From Pseudoflavonifractor sp902362925 (GTDB lineage Bacteria; Bacillota; Clostridia; Oscillospirales; Oscillospiraceae): a stretch of DNA of 64,000 bases. The stretch is from assembly GCA_902362925.1 (NCBI GenBank), contig CABIYL010000010.1; one strand, given 5' to 3'. Positions 5,937 through 14,022 of this stretch are shown one piece after another. The position numbers and the translations under genes are program-made. Under the pieces are notes generated by a model. It saw only the letters and a list, made by a program, of their open reading frames with translations, had not been told where the DNA came from and did not search any database. Positions within the stretch are counted from its first letter, which is position 1; each line of letters starts with the position of its first letter.

Positions 5937-8012
5937 TTACGCGGCGGGCACCACGGAGATGTGGAACCGGGCGCCGGCGTCGCCGGCAAAGGCGATGACG
6001 CCGTTCTCAGGCAGGGTGACGGTGCTGTCGCCCCACACCACGGAGGAGGCGGCCAGACTGCCGGTGCCGTCGTAGACGTAGAAGCCGCCGTTGCCCTCAA
6101 TCTCCACCTGGATGGTCAGGCCGGCGGCGCTGCCCACGGTGTACCACCGGGCGTAGCCGTCGGGCTGGACGGTGGAGTAGGCGCCAGCGCCGCAGTAGAT
6201 GGGCTGGGCGATGGAGGCGTCGGCGTAGAGCAGGCCCTGGGCGCTCATCCAGACATGGCCGTCCTCTTCCCAGACGGTGACATCGGAGCCGTCACGGCCG
6301 GCATTGCCGGGCACCTGTACGGCAAACTGGGTGTGGTTGGCGTCCACAATCTTCTGGGCGCCCACATAGCCGGGGATGTACTCGGGCAGCTCGGTCACAG
6401 CGGCGGAGCCCAGAGAGAGCCACACCTGGGAGGAATACTTCTCGTTCAGGGGCAGGACGCTGGTGGTGTTCCACTTGTCCCAGGCGGCCTGGACGTCCTC
6501 GGTGAGCTGGGCGGGCTCCACCTTCTGGCCCACGTAGTTGGAGGTGGGCAGCACGGTCAGGCCGGGCAGGAAGGCGTAGGCCTTCTGCCACAGGTAGGTC
6601 TCGCCGTTCTCCTCCACCACCGGCTTGACCATGGCGGCGGCGCCGGTCTGGTCCCGGAAGGAGCCGTCGTCAAAGTAGTAGAAGGTCTGGGCGGGGGCGC
6701 TGGGCACGGTCAGGGACTGGAGGGTGAGCACGCCGTCGGCGGAGATGTCCACCTTGAACTGCTGGAGAGTGGAGGCGTAATAGCCGGAGTAGTCCATCAG
6801 CTCAGCGGGCATGGTCTGGCTGGGGTTGGCGGCGGGCAGGGTGGGGACGGTCTCGTCCACGGCCACGCCCTGCTCGGTCAGAGCGTCGATCAGCATCCGG
6901 GAGGCGGCCATCTGGTTGTAGGTGGACACGCCGCCGGAGGTGAGCACCGCCGCGGCCATGTCGTACTCGGGAAGCACCACCAGAGCGGCGTGGTAGTACT
7001 GGGTGTCGCCGCCCTTGGCCAGGGCCTGGATGTCGTTGTAGCTGAAGGGGGCCAGGGATACGGTGTCCCAGCCCAGGCCGAAGGCCAGAGCGTCGTCGGC
7101 GTCGTCGGGCCAGATGCCGTTGCTGTACTCGGGGGAGGCCATAGCGTCCAGAGAGGCGGAGGTGAGCAGCTCATCCGAGCAGAGCAGACCGCCGAAGGCG
7201 GCCAGGTCGGCGGCGTTGGCGTAGATGCCGCCAGTGCCCACGGTGCCCAGGCAGTCCTGGGGCAGGGCACGGGGGTCCTCGCCCAGGTAGGTCTTTACCA
7301 GACGGGAGGTGTCAAACTCATCCTGGGGGGTGAAGGTGTTCTCCAGGCCGTTGGGGGCCAGAATGGCCTCGTGGAGATATTCGGGGAAGGTCTTGCCGCT
7401 CACCGCCTCCACCACCAGCTCAGCCAGGGTGAAGCCGGTGTTGCAGTAGGTGCTGTACGCGCCGGGGGCGGCGGCCAGACGCTGGGTGGACAGGGTCTCC
7501 AGCAGGTTCTCGGTGGCGGAGCGGTCGTCATCGGCGAAGAGCAGCATGTTGTGGGTGGCGCTCATCAGGCCGGAGGAGTGGTTGAGCAGCATGCGGACCG
7601 TGATATCCTTATACCGCTCGTCGGCCATCTTGAACTCGGGCAGATACTTGGTCACCGGCGCGTCCAGATTGATCTTGCCCTGCTCCACCAGCTGCATGAC
7701 GGCGGCGGTCACATACATCTTGCTCACCGAGCCGATGCCGTACAGGTCTGTGTCCAGCAGAACCCGGTTCTCCGACTTGGAGTACACACCGGCGTGACCG
7801 GAGACGGTAATCTCCCCATCCTGCCACACGGCGTACTGCACGCTGACGGCTCCGCCGTACTGGGCGGCATACTGTGCGGCCATGGCGGCGGACTCATCCC
7901 GGGTGGCGGGAGCCTCCGTCTCGGCGGCCAGTGCGGGCGCGGAGATGCTGACTGCCATGACTGCGGTCAGCGCAAGGGCGCTCAGTCGTTTTTTCCACAT
8001 AGCTGCGTTCAT
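5937..8012 (-). CDS. Secreted serine hydrolase, class C beta-lactamase / PBP4* family
   Basis: About 691 residues. An N-terminal signal peptide (KKRLSALALTAVMA...APALA) indicates export. The catalytic domain follows: SVSK (S-x-x-K nucleophile and base, GSVSKMYV), and YCN (Y-x-N) in TYCNTGFTLAELV. The AMPC-like part spans about residues 45-400; the remaining 290 residues are beta-rich and probably accessory domains. Likely role: a peptidase or esterase acting on cell-wall peptides or small esters; antibiotic hydrolysis cannot be claimed. ATG at 8012 and ATG at 8000 share the same AGGAAAGG, so the start could be either. It faces serA across a shared terminator. Confidence 0.85.
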   Translation of the reverse strand: MNAAMWKKRLSALALTAVMAVSISAPALAAETEAPATRDESAAMAAQYAAQYGGAVSVQYAVWQDGEITVSGHAGVYSKSENRVLLDTDLYGIGSVSKMYVTAAVMQLVEQGKINLDAPVTKYLPEFKMADERYKDITVRMLLNHSSGLMSATHNMLLFADDDRSATENLLETLSTQRLAAAPGAYSTYCNTGFTLAELVVEAVSGKTFPEYLHEAILAPNGLENTFTPQDEFDTSRLVKTYLGEDPRALPQDCLGTVGTGGIYANAADLAAFGGLLCSDELLTSASLDAMASPEYSNGIWPDDADDALAFGLGWDTVSLAPFSYNDIQALAKGGDTQYYHAALVVLPEYDMAAAVLTSGGVSTYNQMAASRMLIDALTEQGVAVDETVPTLPAANPSQTMPAELMDYSGYYASTLQQFKVDISADGVLTLQSLTVPSAPAQTFYYFDDGSFRDQTGAAAMVKPVVEENGETYLWQKAYAFLPGLTVLPTSNYVGQKVEPAQLTEDVQAAWDKWNTTSVLPLNEKYSSQVWLSLGSAAVTELPEYIPGYVGAQKIVDANHTQFAVQVPGNAGRDGSDVTVWEEDGHVWMSAQGLLYADASIAQPIYCGAGAYSTVQPDGYARWYTVGSAAGLTIQVEIEGNGGFYVYDGTGSLAASSVVWGDSTVTLPENGVIAFAGDAGARFHISVVPAA

Positions 8013-8299
8013 CCTTTCCTGGCTCTTTCCCTGAGCCTCAAAGAAATTATCCCACCGGCCTGCTGTGCTGTCAAATGAAAAAAGGATTAAGAATTTGCCG
8101 CCGGCAGAATGAGCATACACCTTTCACCAGGTGGAAGGTCAAGGGGAAGTGCGCGGATTCTGTTCCGGGCGGCACGGCGGCCGGTTGTGTCATATTTTAC
8201 CACTGTGAAAGAGGAAAGACAAGCAGAAAATGTGAGCTGATACCTAACATACATTTGGGCCCCGCTTGGGTACAATTTTCTCAGGTGGTGGCGCATGCG

Positions 8300-8542
8300 A
8301 TGAAAAAGAACGAACCGCTCCTGTTTGACGAGGACATCTACAATACCATACGGCGCAACATCAAAAAGTACCGGAAGGAGAAGGGCATGACCTCCGCCCA
8401 GCTGGCGGAGCTGGTGGACCTCTCCCACGACTTTGTCCGGCAGATTGAGAGCGAGCGGGTGGGGCACAATTTCTCCGTGGAGACCTTTTATAAAATCTCG
8501 GTGGCTCTGGGCGTCAGTATGGACAAGCTGGCCAGGAAATGA
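8300..8542 (+). CDS. Small XRE-family helix-turn-helix regulator
   Basis: 80 residues starting MKKNEPLLFDE. The helix-turn-helix is MTSAQLAELVDLSHDFVRQIESER, about residues 30-53, followed by a short helical tail (SVETFYKISVALGVSMDKL) typical of the XRE/Cro fold. No effector domain. The ribosome-binding site is weak (AGGTGG). The 287 bases upstream contain no other gene that I can support. A terminator follows at once, so it is probably monocistronic. Target unknown. Confidence 0.75.
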   Translation: MKKNEPLLFDEDIYNTIRRNIKKYRKEKGMTSAQLAELVDLSHDFVRQIESERVGHNFSVETFYKISVALGVSMDKLARK

Positions 8543-8547
8543 TAACA

Positions 8548-8602
8548 CGTCCCCTTCCCGGGCTGCGGGGAGGGGACGAAAAAATTTTTTAAAAAATTTT
8601 GG
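8548..8602 (+). terminator. Terminator after the small XRE gene
   Basis: CGTCCCC (8548-8554) pairs with GGGGACG (8572-8578) with further pairing inside, followed by alternating A6/T6 runs to about 8602. Confidence 0.75.
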
Positions 8603-8676
8603 CTTTTGTGTAACAAATCCTCTTTCCAAAACGTCTATATCAATAGAAGACCTGTTTGCAGGGAGGAGGGGTGCAC

Positions 8677-9150
8677 ATGTATCGGAAGCAGCGGCTGTGC
8701 CGGAAATACGCGCTGGTGCGCTACGGGGTGCTGTGCGCCTGCTGCGCCCTGGCCCTGCTGGCCCTGGCCAGAACCATGGGCTATCACCAGCTGATGCTGC
8801 TGCCCTTCTGTCTGGCGGTGGTGATGGCGGTGCCCTACTTCAGCGCGGTCTACACCTATGAGTACGACGGCAGCCGCCTTATTGTGTCCCAGGGCAGCGG
8901 GGAGAATCCCCCAGTGCTGGAGATCATCGACACCGAGGACATCCTGGCCTACGGCGTCTATCTCCCCGGCCAGCTCTCCGCCCGGCAGGCCAGCCGGACG
9001 GTGCGGGCCTATCTGTTCCTGGACCCCAGAAGCAAGCGCTACCTGCTCTACCGCCTGCCCGGCGGCGGCACGGGAATCCTCATCTTCTCCCCCGACCGGG
9101 AGATGCGGGACGCCCTCATCCGGGAGAACTGGATCTTTCAGGTTACCTGA
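8677..9150 (+). CDS. Membrane-anchored protein of unknown function
   Basis: 157 residues starting MYRKQRLCRKYAL; GGAGGAGG lies 9 bases before this ATG, so it is preferred to one 21 bases earlier. Two adjoining hydrophobic helices (about residues 16-35 and 39-57) are followed by a soluble beta-rich portion with YTYEYDGSRLIVSQ and a RYLLYRLPGGGTGILIFSPD segment. The layout resembles small PH-like or bacterial membrane-associated domains, but I do not recognise a family. It is separated from the downstream LTA-synthase-like gene by a hairpin. Confidence 0.6.
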   Translation: MYRKQRLCRKYALVRYGVLCACCALALLALARTMGYHQLMLLPFCLAVVMAVPYFSAVYTYEYDGSRLIVSQGSGENPPVLEIIDTEDILAYGVYLPGQLSARQASRTVRAYLFLDPRSKRYLLYRLPGGGTGILIFSPDREMRDALIRENWIFQVT

Positions 9151-9188
9151 AACGGCAGAAACTTCATAAAATCTTTTGTGTTTTTTCC

Positions 9189-9217
9189 TTGCGCTTTCGG
9201 TAAAATCCGTGTAAGAT
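9189..9217 (+). promoter_or_regulatory. Putative promoter of the LTA-synthase-like gene
   Basis: TTGCGC (9189-9194), 17-base spacer, TAAGAT (9212-9217). Both hexamers are one or two bases off consensus. The next 30 bases lead into a G+C-rich hairpin with a T-run. Confidence 0.45.
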
Positions 9218-9250
9218 TTTGATGCAACGGTAAGGATATCGCTCAATATG

Positions 9251-9283
9251 CCGCGCCGGCTCACCCGGCGCGGCCGCTTTTTG
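9251..9283 (+). terminator. Terminator or attenuator before the LTA-synthase-like gene
   Basis: CCGCGCCGG (9251-9259) pairs with CCGGCGCGG (9265-9273), followed by CCGCTTTTTG. It lies between a possible promoter and the gene, so it could terminate the upstream transcript, attenuate the downstream one, or both. Confidence 0.65.
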
Positions 9284-9323
9284 TTCCACAGGACGTATTT
9301 GCGTGCGAGGTAAGAGAAATACC

Positions 9324-11321
9324 ATGAAGACAGAGACAAAATTGCCGGTTCATACCGGGAAAAAGTGGGTGGAGATACGGCGCTGGGGGCTGATCGTGTC
9401 GGCGCTGGTCTTTGCGGGCGTGCTGACGGGATTGCTGGTGTCCGGCTTCCCCTGGTGGGAGAGCCTGCTGTGGGCACTGGGTCTGGCCCTGCCCATCCCG
9501 GTGCGTTTCAAGCTGGAGGGACGGGCGGCGCTGTGGCTGTCCCGGCTGTTCTGGGCCGCCGGTCCGGTGGTGGGGTACTCCCTGGTGGAGATCCTCAACT
9601 GGAACAACCCCTTCACCAGCTTTTCCACCCTCCAGGTGGCCCTGAATCTGGCCTTTTACTATATCATCGCCCTGGTTGTCTGGCTTATTGTGGGGCGGCG
9701 GAACCTGTCCTGCGGCATCTCCACCGCCCTGTTCTGGGTCATCGGCATGGCCAACCACTATGTCATCGCCTTCCGGGGCCGCACCATCTTCCCCGGTGAC
9801 CTGCTCACCCTGGGCACCGCCGTCAATGTGGCGGGAAACTACAACTACGCCTTTGACACCAAGCAGGCCCTCACCGGCCTGGGGCTGGCCCTCTTCCTGC
9901 TCCTGCTGCTCACCTTGCCCAGACAGAAGGGACGTGCCAGGCTCCGTCTCCGCTCCGTACTGCCGGTGACCGCCGTCTGCATCGCCTTCCTGGCCGTGTT
10001 CTTCGGCACCAGCTTCCTGTCCGCCGTGGGCATCGAACCCTCTATGTGGACCACCCGGGGCAACGGCTTTGTGCTCAACTTCTCCGTGTGCCTGCGGTAC
10101 TCCTCCGTGTCCGAGCCGGAGGGCTACTCCCAGGAGGCCCTGGCTGAAATTGTCGCCGGGGTGGAGGAGGATTCTGTGCCCGTGTCGGGTGCAGGAGACG
10201 GCGATGTGCAGCCGGTCAACGTGATTGTCATCATGAACGAGTCCTTCTCCGACCTGACCGGCACCTTTGACCTGGAGACCAACCAGGACCCCATGCCCTT
10301 TTTCCGCTCCCTGACGGAGAACACCATCCGGGGTACGGCCTACTCCTCCGTGTTCGGCGGCACCACCGCCAACTCGGAGTATGAGTTCCTCACCGGCAAC
10401 ACCACCGCCTTCCTCCCGGCGGGTACGGTGCCTTACCACCTCTATGTCAAGGAGAGCTCCGAGTCCATGGTGGCCCAGATGAGCGCCCTGGGCTATGAGT
10501 GCGTGGCCATGCACCCCTATTACTCCTCTGGCTGGAACCGGATTCCCGTGTACCAGGCCTTCGGCTTTGACCGCTGGCTCTTCCAGAGCGACTTTGAGAA
10601 TCCCACCTATATCCGGAGCTACATCTCCGACCAGACCGACTATGAGAACCTGATCCGCATCTACGAGGAGAAGGAGGAGGGGGAACCCCTCTTCATCTTC
10701 AACGTGACCATGCAGAACCACAGCGCCTACTCGGGCGCGTGGACCAACCTGCCCAAGGAGGTGTGGCTCACCGGGGAGATGGAGGGCAAGTACAACACGG
10801 TGAATCAGTACTTAAACCTGATTTACCAGAGCGACAAGGCCTTTGAGTATCTCATCAACTACTTCTCCCAGGTGGAGGAGCCCACCATGATTCTGATGTT
10901 CGGCGACCACCAGCCCCAGGTGGCCACCAACTTCTATACCGACCTGCTGGGCAGCGACCCCACTGTGGAGTTGGCCCAGAAGAAGCAGGAGGTGCCCTTC
11001 CTCATCTGGGCCAACTACGATATTGAGGAGCAGCAAGACGTGAAGCTGTCCCTCAACTACCTGTCCGGACTGCTGATGGACGCGGCCAACCTGCCCAAGA
11101 CCGGCTATCAGACCTTCCTCAGCCAGCTGCGGGAGACGGTACCGGCGGTGAACGCGGTGGGCTACCAGGACACCGACGGCACCTGGCATGAGCAGACAGC
11201 GGACATGAGCCAGGCGGCACAGGAGGGGCTGCTGAACTACCAGATGCTCCAGTACAACGAGATTTTTGAGGACCGGGACAACCGGCTGGAGGACTTCTTC
11301 TTCCTGCCGGAAAAAGAGTAA
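9324..11321 (+). CDS. LTA synthase-like phosphoglycerol transferase / sulfatase-family membrane enzyme
   Basis: 665 residues. The N-terminal third has about five membrane helices (to about residue 240); the rest is an extracellular alkaline-phosphatase-fold domain. Visible motifs: IVIMNESFSD (metal-binding Asn-Glu), FGGTTANSEYEFLTG with the nucleophile threonine, SGWNRIP, and FGDHQP near the end. These match the LtaS family, which transfers glycerol-phosphate from phosphatidylglycerol to a glycolipid or glycan on the cell surface. Start chosen at ATG 9324, in frame after a GTG at 9303, because GAGGTAAG precedes it. Whether the product is true lipoteichoic acid cannot be told from sequence. 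Confidence 0.87.
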   Translation: MKTETKLPVHTGKKWVEIRRWGLIVSALVFAGVLTGLLVSGFPWWESLLWALGLALPIPVRFKLEGRAALWLSRLFWAAGPVVGYSLVEILNWNNPFTSFSTLQVALNLAFYYIIALVVWLIVGRRNLSCGISTALFWVIGMANHYVIAFRGRTIFPGDLLTLGTAVNVAGNYNYAFDTKQALTGLGLALFLLLLLTLPRQKGRARLRLRSVLPVTAVCIAFLAVFFGTSFLSAVGIEPSMWTTRGNGFVLNFSVCLRYSSVSEPEGYSQEALAEIVAGVEEDSVPVSGAGDGDVQPVNVIVIMNESFSDLTGTFDLETNQDPMPFFRSLTENTIRGTAYSSVFGGTTANSEYEFLTGNTTAFLPAGTVPYHLYVKESSESMVAQMSALGYECVAMHPYYSSGWNRIPVYQAFGFDRWLFQSDFENPTYIRSYISDQTDYENLIRIYEEKEEGEPLFIFNVTMQNHSAYSGAWTNLPKEVWLTGEMEGKYNTVNQYLNLIYQSDKAFEYLINYFSQVEEPTMILMFGDHQPQVATNFYTDLLGSDPTVELAQKKQEVPFLIWANYDIEEQQDVKLSLNYLSGLLMDAANLPKTGYQTFLSQLRETVPAVNAVGYQDTDGTWHEQTADMSQAAQEGLLNYQMLQYNEIFEDRDNRLEDFFFLPEKE

Positions 11322-11325
11322 AGCA

Positions 11326-11357
11326 AGCGGCGCATCCCATATCCGGGATGCGCCGCT
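11326..11357. terminator. Convergent terminator hairpin
   Basis: AGCGGCGCATCCC (11326-11338) pairs perfectly with GGGATGCGCCGCT (11345-11357), between the convergent LTA-synthase-like gene and tyrA. The T-run is poor. Confidence 0.7.
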
Positions 11358-11362
11358 GATAT

Positions 11363-12229
11363 TTAGTCCAGGCTGAGCAGGTCGGGGCCCTCTAAGTTCA
11401 TCTTCCGCTTCCGCCCAGCCGAGAAGGCCAGCTTTTCGGAGAGCAGCTTGGTGTCTCCCGAGGCGATGGCCTCCCGGTAGGCGTGGAGGTTCTCCTCCAG
11501 CCGGTCCAGGGCGGTGAGCAGGGCGGGGGAGTTCATGGAGAAGAGCTGGGTCCACAGCCCCACGTCCAGGGCGGCCACCCGGGTGCAGCCCCGGAAGGAG
11601 CTGCCCTCAAAGCCCTTGCAGGTGAAGAGCATGGGGTCGTCGCACACAGAGACGGCGATGATGTGCATCATCTGGCTGGTGTAGGCCAGGATGGCGTCGT
11701 GCTCCTCGGGGGTGGTGCGCACCACGTCCTTGCAGCCGATGTAGTCGGCCAGCCGCTCCATCAGGGCGATGTGCTCCTGGGTGCTGGTCTCCCTGGGCGT
11801 GAGGATGAGGTGGGAACGCTGGAACATCTCGGAAAAGGCATGCTCAATGCCGGAGAACTCGGTGCCCGCCATGGGGTGACAGCCGATGAAGTCCACTTCG
11901 GGTGGCAGCACCTCTGCCGCCTCCATGATGGCCGTCTTGATGCCGCACACGTCGGTGACCAGGCTGCCCGGCTTGAACTGATTTTTGTACTCCTCCAGGA
12001 ACCGGGTGATGCCCCTGGGGTGGAGGCACAGGATGGTCACGTCCGCCTGGGGGATGACCTCGCCCGCCTCAGCAGTGACACGGTCGCCAACACTGTGCTC
12101 GGCGGCAAAGCGGAGGGTGGGCTCTGACACATCCACGCCCACAATTTCAAAATCCTCAAAGCCCTTCAGCGCCAGGGCCATGGAACCGCCAATCAGGCCC
12201 AGGCCGATGACGGCAATGGTTTTCGACAT
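11363..12229 (-). CDS. tyrA: Prephenate dehydrogenase
   Basis: NAD-dependent oxidative decarboxylation of prephenate to 4-hydroxyphenylpyruvate, the tyrosine branch. 288 residues without chorismate mutase or ACT domain. Rossmann motif GLGLIGGS at about residues 8-15; family motifs DVCGIK, GCHPMAGTE (catalytic-site histidine) and a helical C-terminal dimer domain with SSFRGCTRVA. AGGAGG lies 8 bases before the ATG and the gene begins 15 bases after aroF, so both share the leader with the tyrosine-rich peptide. Lack of an ACT domain suggests control here is transcriptional rather than by feedback on this enzyme (inference). Confidence 0.95.
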   Translation of the reverse strand: MSKTIAVIGLGLIGGSMALALKGFEDFEIVGVDVSEPTLRFAAEHSVGDRVTAEAGEVIPQADVTILCLHPRGITRFLEEYKNQFKPGSLVTDVCGIKTAIMEAAEVLPPEVDFIGCHPMAGTEFSGIEHAFSEMFQRSHLILTPRETSTQEHIALMERLADYIGCKDVVRTTPEEHDAILAYTSQMMHIIAVSVCDDPMLFTCKGFEGSSFRGCTRVAALDVGLWTQLFSMNSPALLTALDRLEENLHAYREAIASGDTKLLSEKLAFSAGRKRKMNLEGPDLLSLD

Positions 12230-12244
12230 GAAAAAGACCTCCTT

Positions 12245-13261
12245 TTACACGCTGCGGCCCACGCAGGCGGCGATACCGCCGATTTTGCCCATCAAGTCCT
12301 TGAACTGGGCGGGGGTGATGGACTGGGCGCCGTCACACAGTGCATTCTTGGGGTCGTTGTGGACCTCAATCAGCAGGCCGTCGGCCCCGGCGGCCACAGC
12401 GGCCAGGCTCATCCGCTCCACCATCCAGGCCTTGCCGCAGGCGTGGGACGGGTCCACCACCACAGGCAGGTGGGTCATCTGCTTGGCCGCCAGCACAGCG
12501 GACAGGTCCAGGGTGTTGCGGGTGTAGGTCTCAAAGGTGCGGATGCCCCGCTCACAGAGGATGACGTTGGGGTTGCCGCCGGCCAGAATGTACTCGGCGG
12601 ACATGACCCACTCCTCAATGGTGGAGCTGAGGCCCCGCTTGAGCAGGATGGGCTTGTTGAGCTTGCCCAGCTTCTTGAGCAGATCGAAATTCTGCATGTT
12701 CCGGGCGCCCACCTGAATCACGTCCACGCAGGCCTCAAAGAGGGGAATCTGGTCGGCGCTCATCAGCTCGGTGACAATGGGCAGGCCGGTGGCCTCACGG
12801 GCCTCCCGCAGCAGCTCAATGCCCCGGGAGCCCATGCCCTGGAAGGCGTAGGGGGAGGTGCGGGGCTTGTAGGCGCCGCCACGGAGAGCCACGGCTCCGG
12901 CGGCCTGCACGTCTCTGGCAACGCCCACAATCTGCTCCTGGCTCTCCACCGAGCAGGGTCCGGCGATGACGGCCAGCTTGTTGCCGCCCACGGTCACGCC
13001 GCCGCCCAGGTCAATGACGGTGTCGTCGGGGTGGAACTTCCGGTTGGCCTTCTTGAAGGGCTCACTGATGCGCATCACCCGGTCCACGCCGGGCAGCTGG
13101 GACAGCTTTTCGCCGTCCAGACGGCTGGTGTCGCCCTCGGCGCCCAGAATAGTGGTCTCGCTGCCCTTGGACACCATGACCTTCACGCCGCCGGCCTCCA
13201 TGGCACGGATGGCCTCTTCCATCTGCTCCGCGGTAAAATCAGGCTTTAAAATGATAACCAT
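12245..13261 (-). CDS. aroF: 3-deoxy-7-phosphoheptulonate synthase (DAHP synthase, AroF/KDO8P-like type)
   Basis: Condenses phosphoenolpyruvate and erythrose 4-phosphate, the first shikimate-pathway step. 338 residues. Residues 1-70 form the ferredoxin-like regulatory domain of type I-beta enzymes; the barrel carries AGPCSVES, RGGAYKPRTSPYAFQG, LLKRG and VDPSHACG metal- and substrate-binding motifs. Start at 13261 is preferred over ATG 13270 because AAGGA lies 8 bases upstream and homologues start MVIILKP. First structural gene behind the tyrosine-rich leader peptide and terminator, and followed by tyrA, so the pathway entry and the tyrosine-specific step respond together. Confidence 0.95.
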   Translation of the reverse strand: MVIILKPDFTAEQMEEAIRAMEAGGVKVMVSKGSETTILGAEGDTSRLDGEKLSQLPGVDRVMRISEPFKKANRKFHPDDTVIDLGGGVTVGGNKLAVIAGPCSVESQEQIVGVARDVQAAGAVALRGGAYKPRTSPYAFQGMGSRGIELLREAREATGLPIVTELMSADQIPLFEACVDVIQVGARNMQNFDLLKKLGKLNKPILLKRGLSSTIEEWVMSAEYILAGGNPNVILCERGIRTFETYTRNTLDLSAVLAAKQMTHLPVVVDPSHACGKAWMVERMSLAAVAAGADGLLIEVHNDPKNALCDGAQSITPAQFKDLMGKIGGIAACVGRSV

Positions 13262-13303
13262 ATATTCCATCCTTTCTCGTTCCGGCACTCCGTCCCGCCG
13301 CGG

Positions 13304-13341
13304 AAAAAGAAAAACGCGGCGGCCCAAAACGGACCGCCGCG
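13304..13341 (-). terminator. Intrinsic terminator/attenuator in the aroF-tyrA leader
   Basis: On the minus strand, GCGGCGGTCC (13340-13331) pairs with GGGCCGCCGC (13325-13316), ten pairs with one G-U, then GTTTTTCTTTTT. It lies between the tyrosine-rich leader peptide and aroF. Further inverted elements upstream include ACCGCTA/TAGCGGT inside the leader peptide and CGGTTAT/ATAACCG (13405-13381) over its stop codon, and a second TAACCG (13357-13352) that competes for CGGTTA. Confidence 0.85.
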
Positions 13342-13383
13342 GTATGTGTTCCGGTTAGGAAACGCTCCCAGCTGGCAAATCGG

Positions 13384-13455
13384 TTATGGGCAGGCAAAAT
13401 AACCGCTACGGTAATAGCGGTAATAGCCGTATGCATAGCCGAAGCACAGCGCCAT
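13384..13455 (-). CDS. Tyrosine-rich leader peptide of the aroF-tyrA operon
   Basis: A 23-codon frame, ATG at 13455 and TAA at 13386-13384. It encodes M-A-L-C-F, then a run GYAYGYYRYYRSGYF, then A-C-P. Seven of 23 residues are tyrosine and two are phenylalanine, far above chance. AGGAGAGGAG stands 7 bases before the ATG, a strong ribosome-binding site. It lies 43 bases before an intrinsic terminator and 122 bases before aroF. In the classical trp/phe-type mechanism, ribosome stalling at Tyr codons when charged tRNA-Tyr is scarce favours an antiterminator. Too short for normal gene callers. Confidence 0.88.
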   Translation of the reverse strand: MALCFGYAYGYYRYYRSGYFACP

Positions 13456-13485
13456 GGTGGAGCTCCTCTCCTGTTTGATAGTGAA

Positions 13486-13514
13486 ACTTTAACACTTTTT
13501 GTTGTTAAAGTCAA
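13486..13514 (-). promoter_or_regulatory. Promoter of the leader peptide-aroF-tyrA operon
   Basis: TTGACT (13514-13509), 17-base spacer, TAAAGT (13491-13486) on the minus strand. Transcription would start near 13479, about 24 bases before the leader-peptide ATG. Confidence 0.7.
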
Positions 13515-13525
13515 GGGTTTTTTGC

Positions 13526-13554
13526 TTGAAATCCTACCAAACCCGTGGTAATAT
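13526..13554 (+). promoter_or_regulatory. Promoter of the Rrf2 gene with an embedded palindrome
   Basis: TTGAAA (13526-13531), 17-base spacer, TAATAT (13549-13554). The spacer and -10 edge contain TACCA-N6-TGGTA (13535-13550), an inverted repeat placed where a dimeric repressor would block RNA polymerase. Autoregulation by the Rrf2 protein downstream is the simplest explanation. Confidence 0.65.
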
Positions 13555-13587
13555 AGTTGTAAGTACCTGAGAAGAGGAGTTTCTGAT

Positions 13588-14022
13588 ATGAAAATTTCCA
13601 CCAAGGGCCGCTATGCCCTTCGTTTGATGCTGGATCTGGCCATCCAGCCGGGAGATTCCGCCGTCCCCCTGCGGGACGTGGCCGAACGGCAGGAGATCTC
13701 CGATAAATACCTGGAGCAGATCGTCACCCAGCTGGCCCGTGGCGGCCTGGTGCGCAGCGTCCGGGGCGCTGGCGGCGGCTATCTGCTGACCCGTACCCCC
13801 GAGGAGTACACCGTGGGCGAGATTCTCCGCCAGCTGGAGGGCAATCTGGCCCCGGTGAGCTGTGTGTCCGGCGGCAGCTGCTGCGGCCGGGCGGATCGCT
13901 GCGTCACCCTGGAGGTGTGGCAGCAGATTCAGGACGCGGTGGACGGCGTGGTGGACAACATCACCCTGGCCGACCTGGTGAAGCGCTACCACGAGAAGTG
14001 CCCCGAGGAGGAGCAGGATTAA
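13588..14022 (+). CDS. Rrf2-family transcriptional regulator with Fe-S cysteine cluster
   Basis: 144 residues starting MKISTKGRYALRLMLDLA. The winged helix spans residues 1-80 (RDVAERQEISDKYLEQIVTQL recognition region; GAGGGYLL wing). The cluster region reads C-x5-C-C-x5-C (SCVSGGSCCGRADRC), one cysteine more than the three used by IscR-type [2Fe-2S] regulators. It may sense iron-sulfur status, nitric oxide or cysteine. AAGAGGAG precedes the ATG. No isc/suf operon follows; cysK (5 kb away) and the cysteine desulfurase (23 kb away) are possible distant targets, but nothing in the sequence proves this. Confidence 0.88.
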   Translation: MKISTKGRYALRLMLDLAIQPGDSAVPLRDVAERQEISDKYLEQIVTQLARGGLVRSVRGAGGGYLLTRTPEEYTVGEILRQLEGNLAPVSCVSGGSCCGRADRCVTLEVWQQIQDAVDGVVDNITLADLVKRYHEKCPEEEQD

